In this document: piece by piece, positions 38,188 to 48,534 of the stretch
Layout of the letters: the number at the start of each line of letters is the position of its first letter
Numbering within the stretch: position 1 is the first letter of the stretch
Source: Streptomyces sp. ICC1
Lineage (GTDB): Bacteria; Actinomycetota; Actinomycetes; Streptomycetales; Streptomycetaceae
DNA length: 64,000 nt
Assembly (NCBI RefSeq): GCF_003287935.1
Contig: NZ_CP030287.1
Span: forward strand, 5,969,022 to 6,033,021
Direction of reading: 5' to 3'
Made by a program: the position numbers and the translations under genes
The notes under the pieces: generated by a model
Database searches by the model: none
Told to the model about the DNA's origin: nothing
What the model saw: only the letters and a program-made list of their open reading frames with translations

Positions 38188-38246
38188 ACCGGGCCGGACA
38201 CCGGGCCGGACACCGGGCCGGACACCGGGCCGGACACCGGGCCGAC
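38188..38246. repeat. Tandem 12-bp repeat
   Basis: About five copies of ACCGGGCCGGAC in a row between the lipoprotein and crcB genes. Likely non-coding and slippage-prone. Confidence 0.85.
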
Positions 38247-38262
38247 CGCCGGGCGGCCCGCC

Positions 38263-38637
38263 TCAGGCGAACAGCTGCCGCGCCACCTGGAAGCCGAGCG
38301 TGACCCCGCCCAGCCCGACCAGCACCGAGCCCGCCGCGTTCACCGCCGCGAGGAACCCCCAGCCCCGTTCCGCCAGCCGCAGCGTCTCGTACGAGAACGT
38401 CGAGTACGTGCTCAGCGCCCCGCACAGCCCCGCCCCCAGCAGCAGGCTCAGCCGCGAGGAGGCCGCGCCGTCCAGCACCGCCCCGGTCAGCGCGCCCAGC
38501 ACCAGGCAGGCGGCCGCGTTCACCGTGAAGGTCCCCCAGGGGAAGACCGAGTCGTGCCGCGCCTGCACCGCGCGGTCGGCCAGATAGCGCAGCGGCGCGC
38601 CCACGGCCGCGCCGAGGACCACCATCAGCCAGTTCAC
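38263..38637 (-). CDS. crcB: Fluoride channel CrcB/Fluc, subunit 2
   Basis: 124 residues from GTG at 38637, with four membrane helices. Carries the Fluc signatures [14 protein letters not shown] and [10 protein letters not shown]. Exports toxic fluoride as a dual-topology dimer or heterodimer. Its start overlaps the stop of the upstream crcB copy (GTGA), so both are made together, and a heteromeric channel is likely. Confidence 0.92.
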   Translation of the reverse strand: MNWLMVVLGAAVGAPLRYLADRAVQARHDSVFPWGTFTVNAAACLVLGALTGAVLDGAASSRLSLLLGAGLCGALSTYSTFSYETLRLAERGWGFLAAVNAAGSVLVGLGGVTLGFQVARQLFA

Positions 38638-39143
38638 CGGCGCCCCCGCGCCCGCGCCCCGCCGTCGCCCACCGCGCGGCGCGTCAGCCGGGCGGCCGCC
38701 CACACCGCGCCCAGCGCGCCGGCCACCGTGAGCCCGGCGTACGCCAGCGCGGTCCCGGCCTCACCGGCGTCGAGCAGCCGCGCGAAGTCCACCGCGTAGG
38801 TGGAGAAGGTGGTGAACCCGCCGAGCACCCCGACCCCCGCGAAGGGCCGTACGAGGGGGTGCGCCGACCGGCCGCCCTCGCTGATCAGCACCATGAGCAC
38901 GCCGATGAGCGCGCAGCCCGCCACGTTCACCCAGAAGGTCCCCCACGGGAAGCCCCCGGGCCCGGCCGGCCACAGCAGCGCGACCCCGTACCGCGCCGAG
39001 GCGCCCACGGCTCCGCCGGCCGCCACGGCCGCCAGCACCCGGCCCCGCGGTTCGGCGCGCTGCGCCGGGACGTGGAGGTCGACGTCCGGGTCGATGGCCT
39101 CGGAGCCCTCCGGCGGCCGGGTCATCCCCGGGCCGCTTCGCAT
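38634..39143 (-). CDS. crcB: Fluoride channel CrcB/Fluc, subunit 1
   Basis: 169 residues if started at ATG 39143 (163 from ATG 39125; neither has a strong ribosome-binding site). The N-terminal about 45 residues are hydrophilic, followed by four helices with [14 protein letters not shown] and [11 protein letters not shown]. Paralogue of the next gene; paired crcB genes are usual in Actinobacteria. No fluoride riboswitch recognised upstream. Confidence 0.9.
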   Translation of the reverse strand: MRSGPGMTRPPEGSEAIDPDVDLHVPAQRAEPRGRVLAAVAAGGAVGASARYGVALLWPAGPGGFPWGTFWVNVAGCALIGVLMVLISEGGRSAHPLVRPFAGVGVLGGFTTFSTYAVDFARLLDAGEAGTALAYAGLTVAGALGAVWAAARLTRRAVGDGGARARGRR

Positions 39144-39217
39144 GTCGCCACCGGGCCATTCTCGCCCGTCGTGTCGCGACCCGCCTCGATCGGCCGCCGA
39201 CACGGGAGAATGACCAC

Positions 39218-39568
39218 GTGCTGGAGATGACGCGAGACGCGTTCGAAGAGCTGGTGGCCGAAGCCCTGGACTCGATCCCCGAGGAGCTGACCCGGGTCAT
39301 GGACAACGTGGCCGTGTTCGTGGAGGACGAACCCGCCGCGGACGACCCCGACCTGCTCGGCCTCTACGAGGGGACCCCGCTCACCGAGCGCGGCGAGTGG
39401 TACGCCGGGGTCCTGCCCGACCGGATCTCGATCTACATGGGCCCGACCCTGCGCATGTGCGAGACCCCCGAAGAAGTCGTCCACGAGGTGGCCGTGACCG
39501 TGGTCCACGAGATCGCCCACCACTTCGGCATCGACGACGAGCGGCTCCACGAACTCGGCTGGGGGTGA
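39218..39568 (+). CDS. Zincin-like metallopeptidase family protein
   Basis: 116 residues from GTG at 39218. The motif [20 protein letters not shown] has an HExxH zinc site with a third His downstream, as in the minimal zincin family (formerly DUF1025). Predicted cytoplasmic protease of unknown target. Divergent from the crcB pair, 75 bp apart, upstream of the tRNA cluster. Confidence 0.9.
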   Translation: MLEMTRDAFEELVAEALDSIPEELTRVMDNVAVFVEDEPAADDPDLLGLYEGTPLTERGEWYAGVLPDRISIYMGPTLRMCETPEEVVHEVAVTVVHEIAHHFGIDDERLHELGWG

Positions 39569-39677
39569 CGCTGGCGCGACCCGCGGGCGGCCCCGGAAAC
39601 CGTTTTGGCGATCCCCGCCGGGATCCCATATGCTTCTCACGTCCCCGACGCGCTGGAAAGCGCCCGGCGGGCCTTTA

Positions 39678-39750
39678 GCCCTCATCGTCTAGTGGCCCAG
39701 GACGCCGCCCTTTCAAGGCGGTAGCACGGGTTCGAATCCCGTTGGGGGTA
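39678..39750 (+). tRNA. tRNA-Glu (anticodon TTC)
   Basis: 73-nt cloverleaf; anticodon loop CTTTCAA in stem CCGCC/GGCGG, T-arm CGGGTTCGAATCCCG. First of three clustered tRNA genes. Confidence 0.95.
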
Positions 39751-39789
39751 CGCATTACCGTGTGCGAGACTTGTGCTCGCACATTGCAA

Positions 39790-39863
39790 GGACCTGTGGA
39801 GCAGTTGGTTAGCTCGCCACCCTGTCAAGGTGGAGGTCGCGGGTTCAAGTCCCGTCAGGTTCG
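39790..39863 (+). tRNA. tRNA-Asp (anticodon GTC)
   Basis: 74-nt cloverleaf; acceptor GGACCTG/CAGGTTC, anticodon loop CTGTCAA, T-arm CGGGTTCAAGTCCCG. Confidence 0.95.
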
Positions 39864-39885
39864 CTGAAGCCGGAAACGGTTTCGT

Positions 39886-39959
39886 GGCTGGGTAGCTCAG
39901 TTGGTACGAGCGATCGCCTGAAAAGCGATAGGTCGCCGGTTCGACCCCGGCCCCAGCCA
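39886..39959 (+). tRNA. tRNA-Phe (anticodon GAA)
   Basis: 74-nt cloverleaf; acceptor GGCTGGG/CCCAGCC, anticodon loop CTGAAAA, T-arm GCCGGTTCGACCCCGGC. Confidence 0.95.
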
Positions 39960-39966
39960 CTGGATA

Positions 39967-40003
39967 CGAAGAAGGCCCCGTCCATCGGACGGGGCCTTCT
40001 TCG
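39967..40003. terminator. Strong hairpin after the tRNA cluster
   Basis: A 17-bp perfect stem (CGAAGAAGGCCCCGTCC and its complement) with a 3-nt loop. Lies between the tRNA genes (plus) and ccdA (minus), and can terminate both. Confidence 0.88.
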
Positions 40004-40007
40004 TCGT

Positions 40008-40847
40008 TCACTCCCCTTCGGCGCCGACCGTCCGCGCCCGCCGGCGCCACTGCGCCAGTCCCGCACCGGCCGCCACCAGCGCGACCGGCCCGAGCAGCAT
40101 CCAGTCCGGGACCCCGTCCGCGACGGACCGCACCCACTGCTCCACCGCGAACGAGTCGTCCACGTCCAGCAGCCCCGGCAGCGCGCTCGCCCCGTCGAAG
40201 ACCAGGAACATCGCGCCGAGCACGATGAAGAACAGCCCCGAGGCGAGCGAGGTCGTGTGCAGCTCGAAGCGGCCGGCCGAGAAGGCCCGGCCGCGCAGCC
40301 AGCGCCGCCGGCCCAGGTCGAAGCGCTCCCAGAGCAGCGCCAGCGCGAACAGGGGCACGGCCATGCCCAGCGCGTACACCGCGAGCAGCAGGCCCCCGTA
40401 GACCGGGCTGCCGCTGACCGCCGCCACCGTGAGGACGCTGCCGAGGATGGGGCCCGCGCAGAAGCCGGCCAGCCCGTAGACCGCGCCCAGCGCGTACACC
40501 GACAGGGCGGTGGTCGGCCGGATCCTCCCCGAGAGCTCCGAGATCCGCTTCGGGGCGAAGCCGAGGCCGAGGATCTGCGCGAGCCCGAGCGCGATGATCA
40601 GCCAGCCGCCGAAGAGCACGAGCCCGTCGCGGTTGCCGTGGAAGAACCGCCCGGCGTACGAACCGGCCGCCCCCAGCGGTACGAGGGTGCTCGCGAGGCC
40701 CGCGTAGAAGATCCCGGTGCGCGCCAGCAGCCTCGACGCGGAGTCGATCGAGTAGGCGAAGAACGCGGGCAGGAGCAGGGCGCTGCACGGGCTGAGCAGC
40801 GCGAGGAGGCCGCCCAGCAGGGCGGCCAGGTATCCGATGCCGTTCAC
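40008..40847 (-). CDS. ccdA: CcdA-type thiol:disulfide membrane transporter
   Basis: 279 residues from GTG at 40847, about seven membrane helices. LLSPCSALLLPAF and GFCAGPILG hold the two redox cysteines of the CcdA/DsbD family. It carries reducing equivalents from cytoplasmic thioredoxin outward. Coupled by GTGA to the upstream DsbA-like gene, which is probably its extracellular partner in disulfide handling. Confidence 0.9.
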   Translation of the reverse strand: MNGIGYLAALLGGLLALLSPCSALLLPAFFAYSIDSASRLLARTGIFYAGLASTLVPLGAAGSYAGRFFHGNRDGLVLFGGWLIIALGLAQILGLGFAPKRISELSGRIRPTTALSVYALGAVYGLAGFCAGPILGSVLTVAAVSGSPVYGGLLLAVYALGMAVPLFALALLWERFDLGRRRWLRGRAFSAGRFELHTTSLASGLFFIVLGAMFLVFDGASALPGLLDVDDSFAVEQWVRSVADGVPDWMLLGPVALVAAGAGLAQWRRRARTVGAEGE

Positions 40848-41602
40848 TTCGCGGCCGCCTGCGCCTGCGCCTTGGCCCGGGCGATGGCCGCGGCGAAGGC
40901 GTCCGCCGGCTGGGCTCCCGCGATGGGCTGCCCGTTGACCAGGAAGGACGGGGTGGAGGTGACCCCGATGCGGTAACCCTCCTCCTGGTCCTTGGCGAGC
41001 GCGGCGGCGGCCTGCTCCCCCGCCATGTCCTTCTTGAACCGCTCGAGGTCCGGTACGCCGGCCTCGCGGGCCAGCTCGGCGAGCCGCTCCCCGCCGAAGC
41101 CCTTCTCCTTCGCCCCCTCGGCGTACGCGGCCGCGTGGAACTGCTGGAAGCGGTCCTGCTGCCCCGCCGCCCAGGCGGCCTTGGCGGCGGCCTCGGAGTC
41201 GGCGCCGAAGATCGGGAAGTTGCGCCACTCGATGCGCAGGGTGCCGTCCTCGACGTACTTCTTCACCAGCTCGGGCTCGGTGTCGCGGGCGAACTTGCCG
41301 CAGTAGCCGCACTTGAAGTCGGAGTACTCGATCAGCACCACGGGGGCGTCGGCGCGGCCGACGGCGAGCTTGTCGCCGGACTCGCGGCGGGCCAGCGCCT
41401 TGAGCTGCGCGGCGGGATCGGCGGAGGAGCCGGCCTCGGGCGCGGAGGCGGAAGAGGACCGGGCGCGGGTGTTCTCGGGCGCGGTGGCCTGCCAGGAGGC
41501 GAGGCCGAGGGTGACGGCGGCGACGGCGACACCGGCGGAGATCAGCAGGGGCTTGCGGCGGGAGGAGGAAGAGGAGGAGGAGGAAGAAGGGGAAGGGGAC
41601 AT
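40844..41602 (-). CDS. Membrane-anchored DsbA-family thioredoxin-fold protein
   Basis: 252 residues. A Ser-rich cytoplasmic tail (SPSPSSSSSSSSSRRK) precedes one membrane helix, then a DsbA domain with the FKCGYCGKF active site and the cis-proline loop TSTPSFLVNGQP. Acts outside the membrane, oxidising or isomerising disulfides. Coupled to ccdA downstream. Confidence 0.92.
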   Translation of the reverse strand: MSPSPSSSSSSSSSRRKPLLISAGVAVAAVTLGLASWQATAPENTRARSSSASAPEAGSSADPAAQLKALARRESGDKLAVGRADAPVVLIEYSDFKCGYCGKFARDTEPELVKKYVEDGTLRIEWRNFPIFGADSEAAAKAAWAAGQQDRFQQFHAAAYAEGAKEKGFGGERLAELAREAGVPDLERFKKDMAGEQAAAALAKDQEEGYRIGVTSTPSFLVNGQPIAGAQPADAFAAAIARAKAQAQAAAK

Positions 41603-41665
41603 GCGGGAGCTCCAGAGCTGTACGGGAAGGGGGCGGGGCGGACCGGGCGGCTGCGGCCGGTCCTC

Positions 41666-41833
41666 CTAGACCCGCATCACGGACAGCTCCAGCGGGGACG
41701 GCGCCGGCTGGTCGGGCCCGCGTACGAGGACCCGTACGGGTATCGCGTGCGACGCGGCCGCCCCCTCGGGCCCCGGCCCCACGGGCGGAGCCTGTGCCTG
41801 GTCCGACCCAGCCCGCGCGGGCAGGGCCGGCAC
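41666..41833 (-). CDS. C-terminal fragment of an unrecognised protein
   Basis: The last about 55 codons of a minus-strand gene ending SHAIPVRVLVRGPDQPAPSP followed by LELSVMRV and a stop. The composition and ending look genuine, but the upstream part is lost in the foldback/adapter junction at 41834-41926. Family not recognised. Confidence 0.5.
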   Translation of the reverse strand: MPALPARAGSDQAQAPPVGPGPEGAAASHAIPVRVLVRGPDQPAPSPLELSVMRV

Positions 41834-41926
41834 GCCGTCGTGCCCGGGGGCCCCGGGAGCGCAGGCGGGCCCGGGGCCCCCGGGCACGACGGCTGTCTCA
41901 TATATCCATCTCCGCGCCCACGAGAC
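41834..41926. other. Foldback palindrome plus Nextera read-2 adapter (assembly artefact)
   Basis: Two exact 24-bp inverted arms (41834-41857 and 41870-41893) end exactly where a 34-nt Nextera adapter match begins (41893-41926, 30 of 34 identical, including TCCGCGCCCACGAGAC). This arrangement is what a self-primed foldback read running into its adapter would give. Left and right flanks need not be adjacent in the genome. Confidence 0.9.
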
Positions 41927-42722
41927 TAGGGGCGAGGCGGCGGGGGCCGGGGCCGGCGCGGCGGCCGGGGAGGCGCGCGAGTGCGTCGAGTGGTCCGCGC
42001 TGCACGCCGAGGAGGCGGGACTGCTCGGGCCGGCGCCGCTGGAACCGCTGCGGGCCGGGCTGCGCGAGGCCCTGGCCGGCGCCGGGATCGGCGACGGCGA
42101 CGTGGCCGACCGCTGCTGGGCACAGGCCCGCGAGGCCCACGGGCAGGGCAGGCTGACGACCCCCGAGCAGGCGGTGGCCGCCACGTGGCGGTGGCGGGAC
42201 GGCTCGTCCTACCCCCGGCTGGTCCAGCTCTGCGGACCCTCCGGCAGCGGGAAGAGCACGTACGCCCGGAGCCTGCCGGGGGTGGAGGCGTACATCGCCC
42301 TGGACGACCTGCGCGCGGCGCGCGGGGCCCGCTCGGACCAGCGGGACAACGCGGACGTGCTCCGCGAGGGCCTGGACCGGCTGGACTCGGCGCTGGCCGC
42401 GGCCGCGCCGCGCGGCGGCACGGTGGTCTGGGACGCCACCTCGCTGACCGGGCAGCAGCGCGGGCTGGCGGGGGCGGTCGCGCGGCGGCGCGACGCGCTG
42501 GTCACCCACGCCGTGGTGCTGGCCGGGGAGGCGGAGCTGCTGCGCCGCAACGCGACGCGCGCGCATCCCGTACCGGCCGAGGTGCTGGCCTCGCAGCTGC
42601 GCCGGTTCGCTCCGCCGTATCCCGGTGAGGCGCACCGCACTTGGTACATCGGGACGGACGGAACGGTCGAGGACACGGCGGGAACGTCGGCGAGCGCCGG
42701 CACGACGGGCGGGGGACGCTGA
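41927..42722 (+). CDS. P-loop polynucleotide kinase-like RNA-repair protein, 5' truncated
   Basis: About 264 residues are visible in frame from the adapter junction; a GTG at 42102 would give 206 residues but the frame reads sensibly from 41927 (ECVEWSALHAEEAGLLGP). Walker A is LCGPSGSGKSTYARSLPG, followed by YIALDDLRAARG and VVWDATSLTGQQRG, typical of AAA_33/PNK-type 5'-kinases. Homologues I know of carry an additional N-terminal ligase-like part, which would be lost here. Its stop overlaps the next start (TGATG), so it functions with the DUF504/EEP/2H/nucleotidyltransferase protein. Confidence 0.75.
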
Positions 42723-45700
42723 TGCGCACCAGCGAGGAGCTCTACCACCAGGTCCGCTGGGACCCGCGGTTCGATCCGGCGCGCTTCACCCTCGGCCTGC
42801 TCCAGCGCGGAGCCGCGCCGAAGCGGGTCCCGCTGCCCTCCTTCGTGCCCGGCGGCGACATCCCCTGGCACCGGGTGCTGTTCGTGGAAGCCGACGGCGT
42901 GCTCGTCTGGGACCGGGCCACGGGGGTCGACGTCATCGACAGCACCCCGGCCGGGCGGGCCCGCGACCCGAGGCTGCTGCGCGCGCCGTTCTTCACCGCG
43001 CGCACGCCGTACGCGTGGGACGCGGCGGCGGACGGCGGCGCGTGGCTCCCGGCGCCCGAGGGCGGCTCCTCCCCCGGCGCGGGCCCGGCGCGGGTCCGGC
43101 TGCTGACGTGGAACACGCTGTGGGACCGGTACGACGCCCCGCGCATCGCCACCGCGCGGCGCCGGCCGCTGCTGCTCGCCGACCTGGCGGCCGCCGACGC
43201 CGATGTGATCGCGCTCCAGGAGGTGGAGCGCGAGCTGCTCGGGATGCTGCTCGCCGAGCCGTGGGTGCGGGCCGGCTACACCGTCGCCGCCGATCCCGGC
43301 GGGCGCGAGGTGGAGATGAGCGGGCTGCTGGTGCTGAGCCGGCTCCCGGTCAGGGAAGCGGGCGTGCACGTGCTGGGCCCGCACAAGGCGGTCGTCGCGA
43401 TCACGGTGGACACCGCGGACGGGCCGCTGATCGTCGCGGCCACGCACCTGACGAGTGATCACACCGAGCGCGGGGCCGACCGGCGCGAGGCCGAACTGAC
43501 CCGGATGTCAGAGGGTTTGGCCGGAATCGACGCGGCCGACGTGGCGCTGCTCGGCGATTTCAACGACGGCCGCTCGGGGGCCGACGGGCCGGCGGCCGCG
43601 CTGGGGCTGCGGGACGCGTGGAACGAGGTACACGGGCCGGCCGACGCGACGCCGACCTTCGATCCGGTCGCCAACCCGCTCGCGGCGGTGGGTTCGCTGT
43701 CGGGGCGGGCCGCGCGGCTGGACCGGATCCTGCTGCGGTCGGCGACGGCCCGGGTGGCGGGCGCCGCCCTGCGCGGCGACTCCCCTTCCCCGGACGGCCT
43801 GTTCGTCTCCGACCACTACGGGGTCGAGGCCGCGCTGGAGTTCGGGGCGATGGACGCGGGCGGCCGCGCGGCGACCCTGGACGTACGGTCCACGGCGCGG
43901 ACGGCGGTGGCGTGGACGCCGCCGCACGACGCGGCGGTGGAGGCGCTGCGGCGGGAGCACGACCCGCAGGCGGGGCGCTGGCCGGCGCACGTGAACCTGC
44001 TGTTCGGCTTCGTGCCCGAGTCCTCCTTCGCCCGGGCGGTACCGCTGCTGGCCGAAGTGGCGGCGGGGACGGCGCCGTTCACGGCGCGGCTGGAGGGCGT
44101 GCACAGCTTCGACTCGACCCTGTGGCTGGACCCCGCGGCGGCCGGCGACGCCCCGTGGCAGGAGCTGCGGCGCGCGCTGGCGCTGCGGTTCCCCGGGTGC
44201 CGGGGCCGGGGCGAGGGCTTCACCCCGCATCTGACGCTGGGCCGCTGCGGGGACCCGCTGCGGGCGGAGCGGGAGTTCGCCGCCCGCCTCGGCGGCGGGC
44301 GCTCGGCGCGGGTCGGCTCGCTGACGGTGTTGTCGCGGCGCGGCGACGGGCCCATGGAGGTCAGGGCCACGGTGGAGCTCGGCACGGGCGAAGTCCGGTG
44401 GGCACCGGAGCCGGCCCGCCCGGCCCGCCCGGCCGGCGCGACCGGCCAGGACGGCCAGGACGGCCCGACCGGCGCGATCCGCCCGACTGGCCCGACCGGC
44501 CAAGACGGCCCGCCCGGGCAAGACGGCCCGCCCGGGCAAGACGGCCCGCCCGGCCAGGACGGGCCGCAGCCCGCGCGGCCCGCCGCCCCGGCCACCGCCG
44601 TGCACGGAGCCGGGACTGACCTGCTCGCCGCCGTGGCGGAGTCCGTCGCGGAGCGGATCGCGGCCGCGCTGCCGGAGGGGTTCGTGTACGTGGCCGGCTC
44701 GCGGCGGATGGGCTGCGCGCTGCCGGACGCGGACCTGGACCTGGTGGCGGCGCTGCCGGGGACCTGCGGCATCACGGAGGTACGGGCACGGGTGTGCTCG
44801 GCGGTCCCGGAGGCGGAGCGGGTCCGGGAGGTGACCGGCGCGCGGGTGCCGGGGCTGCGGCTGCGCGTGGCGGGGCTGGACGTGGACCTGGTCGTGGTCG
44901 CCACCGGGCCGGTCCCGCCCCGGCAGGCGGTGGCCCGCCGCGCGGAGCTCGGCGAGGCGGCGGCGGTGGCCCTGAGCGCGGTGGGCGACGCGGACGCGGT
45001 ACGGGCCCGCGTGGGCGCGGAGCACGCGGCGTTCGCCCGGTTGGCGCGCGAGGTGAAGGCCTGGGCCCGCTCCCGGGGACTGGACTCGGCGCCCTTCGGC
45101 GGCCTCCCGGGCCTGGCCTGGGCGGTTCTGGCGGCCCACACGGTCCGTGCGGCCGCCGACCTCTCCCCCGGCCCCCTGCTCCGGGAGTTCTTCGCGACCT
45201 GGGCCGCCTGGGACTGGCGTACCCCCGTGGCCCTGCCCCCGGCTCCGGCCGCGGGCGGCGCCACCGGGTCGGCGGACCGCCCGGACGCCCCGTACGGCGA
45301 AGCGACCGAGGGCGGGGCGGACGGCGGCGGGGCGACCGGCAGCGGGGCAGCCGGCGGTGGTGCGGCCGACGGCGGGGCGGTCACCGTCCTCACACCCTCC
45401 GCGCCGGTCCGCAGCTGCACCACCCAAGTGGGGCCCGGTATGAGGGACTTGCTCGGCCGTGAGCTGTACGCCGCGTGGGAGGCGCTGGAGGACGGCGCCG
45501 ACGGGGACACGCTCGCCGGTCGCCCGCCCCTGCACCGCCGGCACGCCGCCTGGGCGGTGGTCACGGTGACGGGCGCCGCCCCCGGCGACTTCGAGGAGAA
45601 CCTCGGCCGGACGCGCGGGCGGCTGCGTGCCCTGCTCGGCACGCTGTCGCAGGCGGGCTTCGAGGACGTGCACGCCTGGCCCCGCCCGTTCGAGCGGACC

Positions 45701-45847
45701 ACGACCTCGGCCCGCTTCGCGATCGGCCTCGGCGCCGATCCGCCGGACGAGGGCTCCCTGACGGCCCTCACCGCCTCCTGGTCGGCGACCCTCCCGGGTA
45801 CGGAGGCGGCCCGGGCGGACTGCGGCGCCGTCCCCGACCTGCCCTGA
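42722..45847 (+). CDS. Four-domain RNA-repair protein: DUF504, EEP, 2H and poly(A)-polymerase-like domains
   Basis: 1041 residues. Domains in order: DUF504/MJ1316 (1-75, MRTSEELYHQVRWDPRFDP); endonuclease/exonuclease/phosphatase domain (about 125-375, with LTWNTLWDR, LQEVE, GDFND and SDHYG); 2H phosphoesterase (about 395-555, HVNLLFGF and HLTLGR); a collagen-like linker (GQDGPPGQDGPPGQDG); then a nucleotidyltransferase (about 630-1041, AGSRRMGCALPDADLDLV with DxD and a third Asp in GLDVDLVVV, and VLTPSAPVRSCTTQV recalling the poly(A)-polymerase central domain). Together the parts could remove 2',3'-cyclic or 3'-phosphates and extend RNA 3' ends. Translationally coupled to the kinase gene. Confidence 0.85.
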   Translation: MRTSEELYHQVRWDPRFDPARFTLGLLQRGAAPKRVPLPSFVPGGDIPWHRVLFVEADGVLVWDRATGVDVIDSTPAGRARDPRLLRAPFFTARTPYAWDAAADGGAWLPAPEGGSSPGAGPARVRLLTWNTLWDRYDAPRIATARRRPLLLADLAAADADVIALQEVERELLGMLLAEPWVRAGYTVAADPGGREVEMSGLLVLSRLPVREAGVHVLGPHKAVVAITVDTADGPLIVAATHLTSDHTERGADRREAELTRMSEGLAGIDAADVALLGDFNDGRSGADGPAAALGLRDAWNEVHGPADATPTFDPVANPLAAVGSLSGRAARLDRILLRSATARVAGAALRGDSPSPDGLFVSDHYGVEAALEFGAMDAGGRAATLDVRSTARTAVAWTPPHDAAVEALRREHDPQAGRWPAHVNLLFGFVPESSFARAVPLLAEVAAGTAPFTARLEGVHSFDSTLWLDPAAAGDAPWQELRRALALRFPGCRGRGEGFTPHLTLGRCGDPLRAEREFAARLGGGRSARVGSLTVLSRRGDGPMEVRATVELGTGEVRWAPEPARPARPAGATGQDGQDGPTGAIRPTGPTGQDGPPGQDGPPGQDGPPGQDGPQPARPAAPATAVHGAGTDLLAAVAESVAERIAAALPEGFVYVAGSRRMGCALPDADLDLVAALPGTCGITEVRARVCSAVPEAERVREVTGARVPGLRLRVAGLDVDLVVVATGPVPPRQAVARRAELGEAAAVALSAVGDADAVRARVGAEHAAFARLAREVKAWARSRGLDSAPFGGLPGLAWAVLAAHTVRAAADLSPGPLLREFFATWAAWDWRTPVALPPAPAAGGATGSADRPDAPYGEATEGGADGGGATGSGAAGGGAADGGAVTVLTPSAPVRSCTTQVGPGMRDLLGRELYAAWEALEDGADGDTLAGRPPLHRRHAAWAVVTVTGAAPGDFEENLGRTRGRLRALLGTLSQAGFEDVHAWPRPFERTTTSARFAIGLGADPPDEGSLTALTASWSATLPGTEAARADCGAVPDLP

Positions 45848-46039
45848 CCCGACCCGCCCTGACCCGGACAGCCCTGACCCGGCGATCCCAAGGCGTGTAC
45901 CACCTCGCCCGTGTCGACAAGAAACGAACACACGGCAGCTCCTGAGCACCCGTCGGGCCCCACGCTCCGAACGTACCGGGGAGTCCCGGGCCGAGCTCCG
46001 CCCCGCCGTAGCGGGCACGGCGAGACGGAGCGGTCAGAG

Positions 46040-46239
46040 CATCAGTACAGTCCTGCGAAGTTTTTTCGTCAACACTTTTCACAAGGATTGAAGAAACTCC
46101 AAGTTCACAGGCCTGATGCGTGTGTGACACGTCATTGGATCTTCAGTTCATGAACGCTCAAACCCTTGACGGCCTCGGCCCCGGGCAGTTCACTCACGCT
46201 TCGATCCCCCCGGATCCACGACGTCAGGAGTCGTCCCGC
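46040..46239 (+). promoter_or_regulatory. AT-rich promoter/leader of the discoidin protein gene
   Basis: 46055-46140 is clearly AT-rich for this genome, with GTTTTTTCGTCAACACTTTTC and AAGGATTGAAGAAACTCCAAG. A GGAG (46227-46230) precedes the ATG at 46240. Exact promoter hexamers cannot be assigned. Confidence 0.4.
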
Positions 46240-48405
<2,166 letters not shown>

Positions 48406-48425
48406 TCACCCCCTGACCCCCGGTT

Positions 48426-48456
48426 CGCGGGGCGGCCACCGGCCGCCCCGCGTTTT
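48426..48456 (+). terminator. Intrinsic terminator after the discoidin protein gene
   Basis: CGCGGGGCGGCC pairs with GGCCGCCCCGCG over a 3-nt loop, followed by TTTT. Confidence 0.92.
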
Positions 48457-48469
48457 CCGGGCCATCTGA

Positions 48470-48481
48470 GAGAGCGCTCTC
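48470..48481. promoter_or_regulatory. LacI-type palindromic operator before the DUF1996 gene
   Basis: GAGAGCGCTCTC is a perfect 12-bp palindrome 53 bp upstream of the start codon, of the form with central CG bound by LacI-family repressors. Suggests carbohydrate-controlled expression. Confidence 0.5.
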
Positions 48482-48534
48482 CAGCGCCTCTCGGGCCCCC
48501 ACGGGCACCACCCACACAAAGGAGCCGCAACACC

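Noticed and set aside
38188..38246. Possible CRISPR array
   Set aside because: Direct 12-bp repeats without spacers; simple tandem repeat. No CRISPR array was seen anywhere in the window.
38200..39200. Fluoride riboswitch ahead of the crcB pair
   Set aside because: The conserved pseudoknot elements were not found in the leader before 39143.
43508..46018. 836-residue minus-strand frame
   Set aside because: Antisense of the RNA-repair gene; composition is Arg/Gly shadow.
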